From JBNJDJ01 sp051744845 (GTDB lineage: Bacteria; Bacillota; Clostridia; Peptostreptococcales; Acidaminobacteraceae): a stretch of DNA of 35,935 nt. The position numbers and the translations under genes were made by a program. Below, in pieces: positions 1 through 8,464 of the stretch. Every line of letters starts with the position of its first letter. Positions within the stretch are counted from its first letter, which is position 1. The stretch spans positions 1 through 35,935 of the forward strand of contig JBNJDJ010000016.1 of NCBI GenBank assembly GCA_051744845.1. Direction: 5' to 3'. The notes below the pieces were generated by a model. That model was given only the letters and a program-made list of their open reading frames with translations. It ran no database searches and was not told where the DNA came from.

Positions 1-560
1 GCTGATACTACAGTAACAACAGCCCAAGGCACTAGCATAATGCCACGCATTGCTCCTCGACCTTTAAATTTAGAGTTAACTACTAAAGCAACAATCAAAC
101 CTAAAATTGTTTCTAATAAAACAGATATTATTGTAAAAGAAAGCGTATTCCCGACGGACTTAATAAAATCCGGATCTCTTCCTCCTAATACATATTTATT
201 TCCTAAAAAACTAAAACTTTTAATTTCTTTAAATCTTACCGGTTTTCTACTTAAAATTTGAAAAGGTAACATATATTCTTTTTTACCTGTTTCTTCGTTA
301 TAAACAACTTTTCCATTATCATCTTTTTTAACAGGCAATTCTTTTATTTCCATATCTAATAATTGTTTATAATTATCTAGTCCAATAAATTCAGTTTCTT
401 GGTTGCTTGCAAAACGCTTGTTAGTTAAACTAGTATAAAAAACTTGCCCTAATGGATAAATTGCAATAAGTACTAAAATTAATAATGCAGGAATAAGTAA
501 TTTATAAGCAAATTTTTCTTCTTCTCTTGCAAGCTTTGAAACTTTTCTCTTTTTAAACAT
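1..560 (-). CDS. Carbohydrate ABC transporter permease, MalF/UgpA type (N-terminal part, cut by window edge)
   Basis: Reading the minus strand from an ATG at 558-560, preceded by GGAGG at 565-569, gives 186 open codons that run off the window. The protein has a basic N-terminus, a first membrane segment at about residues 20-42, a motif FIGLDNYKQLL, then SVGNTLSFTIISVLLETILG and a segment ending in the typical VPWAVV. These are hallmarks of the first membrane subunit of sugar ABC importers. The loop between membrane segments 1 and 2 is long (about 90 residues) and polar, longer than in many relatives. It follows the disaccharide phosphorylase by 67 bases with no terminator between, so it is probably co-transcribed and imports that enzyme's substrate. 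The second permease and the binding protein, if present, lie outside the window. Confidence 0.85.
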   Translation of the reverse strand, partial: MFKKRKVSKLAREEEKFAYKLLIPALLILVLIAIYPLGQVFYTSLTNKRFASNQETEFIGLDNYKQLLDMEIKELPVKKDDNGKVVYNEETGKKEYMLPFQILSRKPVRFKEIKSFSFLGNKYVLGGRDPDFIKSVGNTLSFTIISVLLETILGLIVALVVNSKFKGRGAMRGIMLVPWAVVTVVS

Positions 561-627
561 TTTTCCTCCATTCATCATATTTTTTATCTAACACTATCAA
601 TATTTACCTTACCCTACTTATATTATA

Positions 628-2076
628 TTAATCAAATTTTATATTTTTTAATTTATCACCAGCTTTATATTCAATTTTAAAATCAAACGTATCTAGATCT
701 GCAATTAACCTTGCAAAATGATCATCGTTTTGCCATAAAACATCTAAAATATTTTGCTCTGTATCATTTATTTTCATTTCGCCATTAAAGGCTAATGAGT
801 CATTTCTAAATTTAATTAATTTTAATAAATCTTTTACTACTTTTCGTTCCTTTATATTTTTTTCAACCTCATCTATTGAATAAAAATGCCTATTAATATT
901 TCTACCAACTTTAGTCTCTTCCAAAAGATCAATATCATTTTTACCTGCTAAAAGACCTACATAATAAACTTGAGGAATTCCAGGAGAAAAAAACTGAATT
1001 GCTCTAGCTAACAAATAAGCTTTATCATTATCACCTAAAGCTGAATAATAAGTGCAATTTAATTGATAAACATCTAAATTATCATAAGCTTCTGAATTAT
1101 ATACTCTCTTTACATTAGCTCCATTTTCATAAAGAGAATCTTTTGTAAATCCAATTTGTTTATCTGTCATTAAATCTTTAACATCTACAACTCCAATACC
1201 ATCATGTGTATCTAAAGTAGTAAATTGTTTTTTAGGAGCTTTTTTAAGCCAATTAATAAGTGGTCTATTATCTTTTCCATATAACGTATAGAGCACTAAC
1301 ATTGGTAAAGCAAAATCATATACCCAAAATCCTTTATTAGATATCTTTTTTTGTATTGAATAATGTTCATGTATTTCTGGAAGTAATATTGTATCGTATT
1401 TATTAGCAATATCTTTTATATAATTTAAAATATCCCATGTCTCAGGCTCAATAAAAAAACAATTAGTATCAGCCTTTTTAGTTACATAAGCAAAAGCATC
1501 AATTCTTAAAACTGAAGCACCTTTATTACATAGATTTTTTACTGTTTCTTTAACAAATTCTAAAGTTTTTTCTTTCCTAATATCTAAATCAATTTGCTCC
1601 TCTGAAAAAGTACACCAAATTTTTTCACTAGTTCCATCTTCAAATTCTGCCAAAATATAAGGAGCTCTAGGTTTTCTTTTATATATTTTATCTACTTGTT
1701 TTTCAGTTGGTTCGCAATTTTCCCAAAATTCACTATATTTTATAAAAAAATCGCTATATTCTGAATTGTTTTTATTCTTTAAGTAATCTTGAAAATATTT
1801 TGAAGACCTTGAAATATGATTAAGCATAAAATCATACATTAAATAATATTTTTTGCTTAATTTTTCTAGATCTTTCCAATTTCCAAATTTTGAATCAACT
1901 TCCTCATATGTCTTAGGTGCAAAACCTCTATCGGCAGATGAAGGGTAAAACGGTAAAATATGTATACCACTAATATAATCATCTAAAAATTCATCCATTA
2001 CATATCTTAAATCTTTTAAATCATTTCCTAAAGAATCAGGATATGTAATTAACATAACTTCATTTTTTACTTTCAT
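628..2076 (-). CDS. gtfA: Sucrose phosphorylase-type enzyme (glycoside hydrolase family 13, subfamily 18)
   Basis: The 482-residue protein has the family's usual length and N-terminus (LITYPDSLGNDL) and the GH13 catalytic set: nucleophile Asp193 in LRIDAFAY, acid/base Glu234 in LLPEIHEHY, and His291-Asp292 in TLDTHDGIGVVDV. Such enzymes split a glucoside with phosphate, giving glucose 1-phosphate and saving an ATP compared with hydrolysis. They act in the cytoplasm. Sucrose is the commonest substrate, but the subfamily also includes phosphorylases for sucrose 6-phosphate, glucosylglycerol and glucosylglycerate, and I cannot decide among these by eye. An unphosphorylated substrate is favoured because an ABC permease, not a PTS component, follows. 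The ATG at 2074-2076 has AGAGAGGAG upstream. Transcription is probably controlled by the LacI-type operators in front of it. Confidence 0.9.
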   Translation of the reverse strand: MKVKNEVMLITYPDSLGNDLKDLRYVMDEFLDDYISGIHILPFYPSSADRGFAPKTYEEVDSKFGNWKDLEKLSKKYYLMYDFMLNHISRSSKYFQDYLKNKNNSEYSDFFIKYSEFWENCEPTEKQVDKIYKRKPRAPYILAEFEDGTSEKIWCTFSEEQIDLDIRKEKTLEFVKETVKNLCNKGASVLRIDAFAYVTKKADTNCFFIEPETWDILNYIKDIANKYDTILLPEIHEHYSIQKKISNKGFWVYDFALPMLVLYTLYGKDNRPLINWLKKAPKKQFTTLDTHDGIGVVDVKDLMTDKQIGFTKDSLYENGANVKRVYNSEAYDNLDVYQLNCTYYSALGDNDKAYLLARAIQFFSPGIPQVYYVGLLAGKNDIDLLEETKVGRNINRHFYSIDEVEKNIKERKVVKDLLKLIKFRNDSLAFNGEMKINDTEQNILDVLWQNDDHFARLIADLDTFDFKIEYKAGDKLKNIKFD

Positions 2077-2091
2077 TAATACTCCTCTCTT

Positions 2092-2103
2092 GTAACCGGT
2101 TTC
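2092..2103 (-). promoter_or_regulatory. LacI-family operator, downstream copy
   Basis: The near-perfect palindrome GAAACCGGTTAC (minus strand) has the central CG typical of LacI/GalR-family operators. It lies in the 5' leader of the phosphorylase gene, just upstream of the ribosome binding site. A second copy lies 65 bp away, centre to centre. The two sites share AGGAAACCG. Confidence 0.7.
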
Positions 2104-2141
2104 CTGTATGTTAAAAAAATATTTTGTTTTTTCTTAAATTT

Positions 2142-2170
2142 ATTATACAACAACAGGAAACCGATTTCAA
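2142..2170 (-). promoter_or_regulatory. Sigma-A promoter of the phosphorylase/ABC operon
   Basis: The minus strand reads TTGAAA (2165-2170), a 17-base spacer, then TATAAT (2142-2147), which is close to consensus. The upstream operator overlaps the -35 box and the spacer, and the second operator lies in the leader, so a bound LacI-type repressor could block transcription. Confidence 0.8.
2157..2168 (-). promoter_or_regulatory. LacI-family operator, upstream copy inside the promoter
   Basis: GAAACCGATTTC on the plus strand is a palindrome with one mismatch. It covers the inner part of the -35 box and the start of the spacer, a position suited to direct steric repression. No regulator gene is visible in the window. 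Confidence 0.7.
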
Positions 2171-2180
2171 GAATTTTTAA

Positions 2181-2215
2181 AAAAAAAGGACATTTTTTTA
2201 AAACATCCTTTTTTT
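2181..2215 (-). terminator. Rho-independent terminator of the F-ATPase operon
   Basis: A 10-bp perfect stem (AAAAAAAGGA paired with TCCTTTTTTT) begins 4 bases past the atpC stop codon, and its 3' arm supplies the T-run. The hairpin is A/T-symmetrical, so it could also stop plus-strand transcripts. It separates the F-ATPase operon from the phosphorylase promoter. Confidence 0.8.
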
Positions 2216-2218
2216 AAT

Positions 2219-2620
2219 TTACATTTTATGCACTCTAATACGATTAATAGCCCTTTTTAAAGACGCCTTTGCACGTACAACATCTGTTTCATCACTTCTT
2301 TCATCTAATAGTTCTTTTGCTCTTTTCTTTGCTTCCTTAGCACGCTGTAGATCAATCTCATCTTTCCATTCAGCAGAGTTAACTACTACAGTTGCTTCAT
2401 TATCTTGAACAGTTAAAAAGCCTTTTGAACATGCAGCACTTTTTTTCTCATCTCCTAGATCAATCCAAATATGACCAATCGCAACAGGAGTAACAAGTGG
2501 TTCATGATCATTTAAAATACCAATTTCACCTTCAGTTGTTTCAATTACAACCATTTTAACATCTGCCTCATAAAAACTCTTATCAGGTGTTACTATTTCT
2601 AGATGTATTTTTGAACTCAT
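2219..2620 (-). CDS. atpC: F-type ATP synthase epsilon subunit
   Basis: The 133-residue protein has the family start (IHLEIVTPDKSFYEADV), the motif GEIGILNDHEPLVTPV of the N-terminal beta-barrel, and a charged C-terminal helical hairpin from about residue 90. Epsilon sits on the central stalk with gamma and can inhibit ATP hydrolysis. It is the last gene of the operon, 10 bases after atpD, and is followed at once by a terminator. Length and position match the usual family. Confidence 0.96.
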   Translation of the reverse strand: MSSKIHLEIVTPDKSFYEADVKMVVIETTEGEIGILNDHEPLVTPVAIGHIWIDLGDEKKSAACSKGFLTVQDNEATVVVNSAEWKDEIDLQRAKEAKKRAKELLDERSDETDVVRAKASLKRAINRIRVHKM

Positions 2621-2630
2621 AAATCACCTC

Positions 2631-4031
2631 TTAAGAATTTTCTTTTTCGTAGGCTTCTACAACCTCATCAATAGTACCTTTGAATAAAAAGTAAGTTTCT
2701 GGAATATTATCGTGTTTTCCATCTAATATTTCTTTAAAACCTCTAATTGTTTCACTTACTTCAACATATTTACCAGCAAAACCAGTAAATTGTTCTGCTA
2801 CATGGAATGGTTGAGATAAGTATCTTTCAACCTTTCTTGCTCTATTTACAGTTATCTTATCTTCTTCAGATAATTCATCCATACCTAAAATAGCAATAAT
2901 ATCCTGTAATTCTTTATATTTTTGTAAAATTTCCTGAACTTCTCTAGCAACATCATAATGTTCTTCTCCAACAATTTCTGGAGCTAATAATCTAGATGAT
3001 GAATCTAGAGGGTCTACTGCTGGATATATACCTTTAGAAGCAATTTTTCTAGATAAAACTGTTTTTGCATCTAAGTGGGTAAATGTAGTTGCTGGAGCTG
3101 GGTCAGTTAAGTCATCTGCCGGTACATAAACTGCCTGTACAGATGTAATTGAACCTCTTTTTGTAGAAGTAATACGCTCCTGTAAATCTCCCATTTCAGT
3201 TGCTAATGTCGGTTGATAACCTACTGCTGAAGGCATACGACCTAAAAGTGCTGAAACTTCTGATCCAGCTTGAGTAAATCTAAATATATTATCAATAAAT
3301 AAAAGTACATCTTTTCCTTCTTCATCTCTAAAATGTTCAGCCATTGTTAAACCTGTAAGTCCAATTCTCATACGAGCTCCAGGTGGTTCGTTCATCTGAC
3401 CAAAAGCTAAAGCAGTTTTTTCTAATACACCTGCTTCTTCCATCTCATAATAAAGGTCATTACCTTCACGAGTTCTTTCACCTACACCAGCAAATACTGA
3501 TAAACCACCGTGTTCTAAAGCGATGTTGTTAATAAGTTCCTGGATAAGTACAGTTTTACCAACACCTGCACCACCAAATAAACCTGTTTTACCACCTTTT
3601 GAATACGGACATAAAAGATCAACTACTTTTATACCTGTTTCAAACATTTCATCTGATGTTTCCTGTTCATCAAAAGAAGGCGCTTCTCTATGAATCGAAG
3701 TCCTTTTTTGATCTTTCGGTATTTCACCTTCATTATCAATTGTTTCACCTAATACATTAAATAATCTACCTAGTGTAACATCTCCTACTGGCACTGATAT
3801 TGGATTCCCAGTAGCTTTTACATCAACTCCTCGAACTAATCCATCTGTTGAAGACATTGATATACATCTTACAGTATTATCACCAATATGTTGAACTACT
3901 TCTGCTGTTAAGTCAATGTCTTTATATTCGACTTTTAAGGCATCATTAATATCAGGCAATTCATCTGTATTAAATTTAACATCCAATACTGGTCCGATAA
4001 TCTGTAATATCTTACCAATATTTTTCTCCAT
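2631..4031 (-). CDS. atpD: F-type ATP synthase beta subunit (catalytic)
   Basis: The 466-residue protein carries Walker A GGAGVGKT at residues 153-160, the catalytic Glu185 in GVGERTREGNDLYYEM, and the DELSEED motif in the C-terminal domain. It forms the catalytic sites of F1, making or splitting ATP. Start and length are standard, and it lies between atpG and atpC as in most bacteria. No key residue is missing, so the enzyme should be active in spite of the unusual rotor genes upstream. Confidence 0.98.
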   Translation of the reverse strand: MEKNIGKILQIIGPVLDVKFNTDELPDINDALKVEYKDIDLTAEVVQHIGDNTVRCISMSSTDGLVRGVDVKATGNPISVPVGDVTLGRLFNVLGETIDNEGEIPKDQKRTSIHREAPSFDEQETSDEMFETGIKVVDLLCPYSKGGKTGLFGGAGVGKTVLIQELINNIALEHGGLSVFAGVGERTREGNDLYYEMEEAGVLEKTALAFGQMNEPPGARMRIGLTGLTMAEHFRDEEGKDVLLFIDNIFRFTQAGSEVSALLGRMPSAVGYQPTLATEMGDLQERITSTKRGSITSVQAVYVPADDLTDPAPATTFTHLDAKTVLSRKIASKGIYPAVDPLDSSSRLLAPEIVGEEHYDVAREVQEILQKYKELQDIIAILGMDELSEEDKITVNRARKVERYLSQPFHVAEQFTGFAGKYVEVSETIRGFKEILDGKHDNIPETYFLFKGTIDEVVEAYEKENS

Positions 4032-4055
4032 ATTTTCACTTCCTTTCGACTTAAT

Positions 4056-4967
4056 TTATTTTAAAGCTTCTGCTCCACCTACAATTTCAGTTATTTCCTG
4101 AGTAATTGCAGCTTGTCTAGCTTGATTATATGTTAATGTTAGTTCTTCAATTTTTTCATCTGCATTATCAGTTGCATTTTCCATTGCTATTCTACGAGCT
4201 GATTGCTCTGCTGCAGATGATTCTATTAACCCACCAAATATAACACTTTCAATATATTTTGGAATAATAAAATCCAATACAACTTTAGCAGAAGGTTCAT
4301 AATTAACTAAGTCTTGCTTTTTATCATCTTTATCTTGATTTTCTTGATCATTTTCTTGATTATTCTCTTTTTCTCTACTTTCTGGCCCTTCAACTTCTAC
4401 TGGTAATAATTTCAAAGTTGTAGGCTCTAGATTAAGACTTGTTATCATACGAGTATAAACTAACTTAATTTCATCAACTAACTCCTCATTTTGCATTTTT
4501 AAAGCTAAACGGGCCATTTGTTTTGCATCTGAAAAATCTGGTTTTTCAGATATATTTATAAATGACTCTACTATTTCATGAGGACTTTTTTCAAAAAAGT
4601 TTTTAGCTTGTTTCCCAATTGTTATAATTTTAGCATTTGAATCATCAGATTCAATTTGCTTAACACATTCTTTTAAAACATTTGAATTATAACCGCCACA
4701 TAACCCTCTGTCAGCTGTAACAATAATATAAAGAGTATTTTCAACTTCTCTTTCATTTAAATATTTATGTTTTAAATTTGTTTCACTCTCTATAATTTCT
4801 CTAATTGTCTCTAAGATAGTATTAAAATATGGTTTTGTTACATCCAGCTTTTTCTTTGCTTTTCTAAGCTTAGCTGTCGACACTAATTCCATAGCTTTAG
4901 TTATTTGTCTCGTATTAGATACACTCTTAATTTTTCTTTTTATCTCACGTGCACCTACACCTGCCAT
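4056..4967 (-). CDS. atpG: F-type ATP synthase gamma subunit with acidic low-complexity insertion
   Basis: The protein has the conserved N-terminal coiled-coil helix (GAREIKRKIKSVSNTRQITKAMELV), the central TADRGLCGGYN, and a C-terminal helix with MENATDNADEKI. It is the rotating shaft inside alpha3beta3. At 303 residues it is longer than the usual 285-290 because of an insertion at about residues 196-219, made almost only of E, N, Q, D and K. The DNA there has short repeats of an ENDQ-like unit, suggesting growth by slippage. The insertion lies in the globular part, before the conserved C-terminal helix. Confidence 0.96.
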   Translation of the reverse strand: MAGVGAREIKRKIKSVSNTRQITKAMELVSTAKLRKAKKKLDVTKPYFNTILETIREIIESETNLKHKYLNEREVENTLYIIVTADRGLCGGYNSNVLKECVKQIESDDSNAKIITIGKQAKNFFEKSPHEIVESFINISEKPDFSDAKQMARLALKMQNEELVDEIKLVYTRMITSLNLEPTTLKLLPVEVEGPESREKENNQENDQENQDKDDKKQDLVNYEPSAKVVLDFIIPKYIESVIFGGLIESSAAEQSARRIAMENATDNADEKIEELTLTYNQARQAAITQEITEIVGGAEALK

Positions 4968-4987
4968 ATTTATCTCCTTTCTAACAA

Positions 4988-6526
4988 CTAACTAACGGCT
5001 GATTTATTTTCTTCCGTTTTTACATCAAATGACGATTTAAATTCTTTTATAGCTTTATCAAGTTCATTTTCCATATCTTCAGTTAATTCTTTCTTTTCTT
5101 CGATTTCTTTTTTCAAAGAATGATAACTTTCTTCAATGAACTGTAAGAACTCTCTTTCAAACCTTTTAATATCCTTTACAGGAATATCCATAAGTTCTTT
5201 GTTAATTACAGCGTATATAATAACAATTTGATCCACTATACCAACTGGTTCATATTGTTTTTGTTTTAAAATTTCTCTTAATCTTTCACCATGATCTAAT
5301 ACTTTTTTAGTTTCATCATCTAAATCAGAACCAAATTGTGCAAAAGATTCTAATTCACGATATTGTGCTAAATCTAGTTTTATTTTTGATGAAACAGATT
5401 TCATAGCTTTTATTTGTGCATCTCCACCTACTCTTGAAACAGATATTCCGGCATTAACTGCTGGTCTTTGACCTGAAGCAAATAATTCAGATTCTAAGAA
5501 AATTTGCCCATCAGTTATTGAAATAACATTTGTTGGAATATATGCTGAAACATCTCCAGCTTGTGTTTCAATAATCGGTAATGCAGTAATAGAACCGCCA
5601 CCTAAATCATCATTTAATTTAGCAGCTCTTTCTAATAGTCTAGAATGTAGATAAAAAACGTCTCCTGGGTAAGCTTCTCGTCCAGGTGGTCTTCTTAAAA
5701 GCAAAGACATTGCACGATAAGCTACAGCATGCTTAGATAAATCATCATAAATAATTAATACATCTTTACCTTGATGCATTAATTCTTCAGCCATCGAACA
5801 TCCTGCATAAGGAGCAGTATATTGTAAAGGCGCTGGCTCACTTGCTGATGCCGAAACAACAGTAGTATAACTCATTGCACCTTTTTCTTTCAATTTATCT
5901 GTTAACTGTACTACAGTAGATTTTTTCTGTCCAATAGCAACATATATACAATATACATCATTACCTTTTTGATTAATAATTGTATCTACAGCAACAGCTG
6001 TTTTACCAGTCTGTCTATCTCCAATTATTAACTCTCTTTGTCCTTTTCCAATAGGAATCATTGAGTCAATTGCTTTAATACCTGTTTGTAAAGGTTCATC
6101 AACTGATTTTCTAGCAATAACTCCTGGTGCTTTTTGCTCAACAGGCCTTGCTTTATCTGTCTTTATCGGTCCTTTACCATCTATAGGTTGACCTAAAGCA
6201 TTTACAACTCTTCCTAACATTTCATCGCCTACTGGAACTTCTACTACTCTTTCAGTTCTTTTAACGATATCTCCTTCATTAATTCCATCTTCTGGTCCTA
6301 ACAATACAACACCAACACTATCTTCTTCTAAGTTAAGACTCATACCATAAATATCTCCTGGGAATTTAAGTAACTCACCAGCCATACAATTTTCTAAGCC
6401 GTGTACTCTACTAATCCCATCTCCTACTTCTATTACAGTACCAGTATCCTCAACTTTAAGAGAAGATTCATAATTTTTTATTTGTTCTTTAATAACCGAG
6501 TTTATTTCTTCTGGTTTAAGATTCAT
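4988..6526 (-). CDS. atpA: F-type ATP synthase alpha subunit
   Basis: The 512-residue protein has the nucleotide-binding P-loop GDRQTGKT at residues 169-176, the N-terminal beta-barrel starting near residue 27, and the conserved PGREAYPGDVFYLHSRLLER. It alternates with beta in the F1 head and binds nucleotide without catalysis. The C-terminus (about residues 470-512) is a Lys/Glu-rich tail. The gene follows atpH directly and precedes atpG, the standard order. Confidence 0.98.
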   Translation of the reverse strand: MNLKPEEINSVIKEQIKNYESSLKVEDTGTVIEVGDGISRVHGLENCMAGELLKFPGDIYGMSLNLEEDSVGVVLLGPEDGINEGDIVKRTERVVEVPVGDEMLGRVVNALGQPIDGKGPIKTDKARPVEQKAPGVIARKSVDEPLQTGIKAIDSMIPIGKGQRELIIGDRQTGKTAVAVDTIINQKGNDVYCIYVAIGQKKSTVVQLTDKLKEKGAMSYTTVVSASASEPAPLQYTAPYAGCSMAEELMHQGKDVLIIYDDLSKHAVAYRAMSLLLRRPPGREAYPGDVFYLHSRLLERAAKLNDDLGGGSITALPIIETQAGDVSAYIPTNVISITDGQIFLESELFASGQRPAVNAGISVSRVGGDAQIKAMKSVSSKIKLDLAQYRELESFAQFGSDLDDETKKVLDHGERLREILKQKQYEPVGIVDQIVIIYAVINKELMDIPVKDIKRFEREFLQFIEESYHSLKKEIEEKKELTEDMENELDKAIKEFKSSFDVKTEENKSAVS

Positions 6527-6544
6527 TATATCTCACTCCTAAAA

Positions 6545-7087
6545 TTAAACAATTATTTTAGCGATACTCTCTTCAATGTTATTCAATTTAGTTGCAATTG
6601 AATTATCAATTTCTTCATTATCTACTCTTAAAATTACTCCACCTAATATCTCTGGATTTATTTTATTTTCAATAATAACTTCTTTATTTAACATTTTTTC
6701 TAATTTTTTTGACAATTTATTTCTTTGATTATCGTCTAGTTCAATAACTGATTCAACAGTTACTCTTTTCAATCCAATATCTTCATCATATAATTTTTTA
6801 TAAAACTTATTTATTTCATAAATAGAACTTGTTCTTTTCTTATCAATTAAAATCATTAAAAAATTTAATAACTCTTTAGAAATTTTGTCTTTAAAAACAT
6901 TTTTAATTACATCTTTTCTTTCACTTTTAGAAACTTTAGGTGAAATAAAAAAGTTATAAAATTCTTTATTATCTTTTAAAGAATTAGTAATCAATTCTAA
7001 TTGATCTTTAATTAAATCTTGATCATCCTTCTCTTTAGCTACATCAAATAAAGAATTAGCGTAAACAGATGCAATTAATTTTGCCAT
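6545..7087 (-). CDS. atpH: F-type ATP synthase delta subunit
   Basis: This 180-residue, mostly helical protein has the OSCP/delta pattern: an N-terminal six-helix domain beginning ASVYANSLFDVAKE and a C-terminal part ending with ILGGVILRVDNEEIDNSI. It links the b-subunit stalk to the top of F1. Its ATG lies inside the end of atpF (13-base overlap), which points to translational coupling. Confidence 0.95.
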   Translation of the reverse strand: MAKLIASVYANSLFDVAKEKDDQDLIKDQLELITNSLKDNKEFYNFFISPKVSKSERKDVIKNVFKDKISKELLNFLMILIDKKRTSSIYEINKFYKKLYDEDIGLKRVTVESVIELDDNQRNKLSKKLEKMLNKEVIIENKINPEILGGVILRVDNEEIDNSIATKLNNIEESIAKIIV

Positions 7088-7608
7088 TTAACATCCCCTA
7101 CCTCATCGATAAATTGATCTATTAACTCTTCATGATCTTGTTTTTCTAAATCTTTTTCAATAACTTTTGATGCAGTCATCATTGATATTTTTGAAATTTC
7201 ATCTTTTAAATTATTAATAGCTTTTACTTTTTCACGTTCAATTTCTTTTTGATTATCAAGTCTAATTTGCTTTTCTTCTTCGCGCGCTTTTGAGATTATT
7301 TCAGATGCTTGCTGTTTTGCATCTTTTCTCGCTTCTTTTATTATTTTTTTACCTTCGCTATCAGCTTGTTTTAACTTTTTATTATACTTTTCTTTTAAAT
7401 CGATAGCTTCTTTATGTTTATTCTCAGCATTTTCTATTTTCTCAGCAATTTCATTCTTTCTTTTTTCCATAAATTCTGTTACTGGTTCAAATAAAAAATG
7501 TTTTAAGATTAAAAATAAAACAAAGGTATTTACTATTTGAAAAAAGAAGGTCGCATTAAACTCTACCAAACCAAGTTTTAACCCAGCTGCCGTTAAATTT
7601 AAACCCAT
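7075..7608 (-). CDS. atpF: F-type ATP synthase b subunit
   Basis: The 177-residue protein has one N-terminal membrane segment (about residues 20-42, followed by FEPVTEFMEKRK) and a long, highly charged coiled coil to about residue 150. It forms the peripheral stalk as a dimer. Only one b gene is present, so a homodimer is expected. It follows the third c-subunit gene and overlaps atpH. Confidence 0.95.
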   Translation of the reverse strand: MGLNLTAAGLKLGLVEFNATFFFQIVNTFVLFLILKHFLFEPVTEFMEKRKNEIAEKIENAENKHKEAIDLKEKYNKKLKQADSEGKKIIKEARKDAKQQASEIISKAREEEKQIRLDNQKEIEREKVKAINNLKDEISKISMMTASKVIEKDLEKQDHEELIDQFIDEVGDVKWQN

Positions 7609-7630
7609 ATTTTTCCCTCCTTTTTAAGAT

Positions 7631-7897
7631 TTATAATAACCCTACAAGAGGATTTGCAAATAATAAAATTAAAGCAATAATTAATCCATAAATACCAGTT
7701 GTCTCAGCTACTGCTGCACCTAATAACATAGTTCTAATAATATCGCCTTGAATTTCAGGTTGTCTTCCAACACCTTCTGCACCTTTACCTGCAGCAAAAC
7801 CCTGTCCTATACCAGGTCCTATTCCTGCAATCATTGATAATCCTGCTCCTATTGCCGAACATGCTAAAATTAACGCTCTTCCAGTAATTGGTTCCAT
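7631..7897 (-). CDS. atpE: F-type ATP synthase c subunit, single hairpin with complete Na+ signature
   Basis: This normal-length c subunit (88 residues, two membrane helices) has Gln32, Val63, Glu65, Thr66 and Tyr70 in the same numbering as the Na+-binding residues of the Ilyobacter tartaricus ring (Gln32, Val63, Glu65, Ser66, Tyr70). Thr replaces Ser at 66, which keeps the hydroxyl. It is therefore a Na+-binding rotor subunit by motif. The ribosome binding site AAGGAGGAG is the strongest of the three c genes, perhaps so that this form is made in excess. It is third in a run of three c genes. Confidence 0.95.
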   Translation of the reverse strand: MEPITGRALILACSAIGAGLSMIAGIGPGIGQGFAAGKGAEGVGRQPEIQGDIIRTMLLGAAVAETTGIYGLIIALILLFANPLVGLL

Positions 7898-7909
7898 ATA
7901 TTCTCCTCC

Positions 7910-8443
7910 TTATAATAAACTTATTAATGGATTTGCAAACATTAATACTAAAGAAATTATTAACGCATAAATCCCTGTCGTTTGTGCTACTGCTTGTCCT
8001 AAAAACATTGCTCTAAGTATAACTGATTGATTACGCTCTCTTTTTCCAACACCTTCTGTTGCTTTTCCTGCTGCATATCCTTGTCCTATTCCAGGACCTA
8101 TACCTGCTATCATAGATAGTCCTGCTCCTAAAGCAGAAGCTGCAATTATTATCATTGCACCACCTTTATCAGCTAAAAAACCTGCTGTTACTAAAGGATT
8201 ACCATATAATAAAATTAAAGCAACAACTAGTGATAAAATTCCAGATGTCTCTGCTACTGCAGCACCTAGAAGCATAACCATAGTTGTATTCTTAGAACTT
8301 TTAGGATTTTTTGCTACTGATTCTGAACCTTTTCCAGCTGCAAAACCTTGTCCTATTCCAGGACCTATACCTGCTATCATAGCAAATCCTGCTCCTATTG
8401 CAGAAAGCCCCAGAATTAATGCTTTATCTAAATTTGGGTCCAT
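7910..8443 (-). CDS. atpE: F-type ATP synthase c subunit, fused double hairpin (second copy)
   Basis: The 177-residue protein is two c hairpins in one chain. Hairpin 1 has Gln32, Val63, Glu65, Thr66 and Leu70. Hairpin 2 has Gln121, Val152, Gln154 in place of the ion-binding Glu, Thr155 and Tyr159. Only one carboxylate thus serves four helices, as in V-type K subunits and the c1 subunit of Acetobacterium woodii. The linker (about residues 85-96) is short and polar. The start has AGGAGG upstream. The protein is probably part of a mixed ring with its neighbours. Whether all three are expressed together cannot be seen from sequence. Confidence 0.93.
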   Translation of the reverse strand: MDPNLDKALILGLSAIGAGFAMIAGIGPGIGQGFAAGKGSESVAKNPKSSKNTTMVMLLGAAVAETSGILSLVVALILLYGNPLVTAGFLADKGGAMIIIAASALGAGLSMIAGIGPGIGQGYAAGKATEGVGKRERNQSVILRAMFLGQAVAQTTGIYALIISLVLMFANPLISLL

Positions 8444-8464
8444 TCAAGTCCTCCTAACTTCTAT

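Noticed and set aside
40..261. Plus-strand open frame of 73 codons
   Set aside because: It lies antisense to the ABC permease, has no ribosome binding site and shows no family pattern; the minus-strand frame is clearly the gene.
4310..4380. Short repeats in atpG as a CRISPR-like or mobile repeat
   Set aside because: They are in-frame codon repeats within a coding gene, with no spacers.
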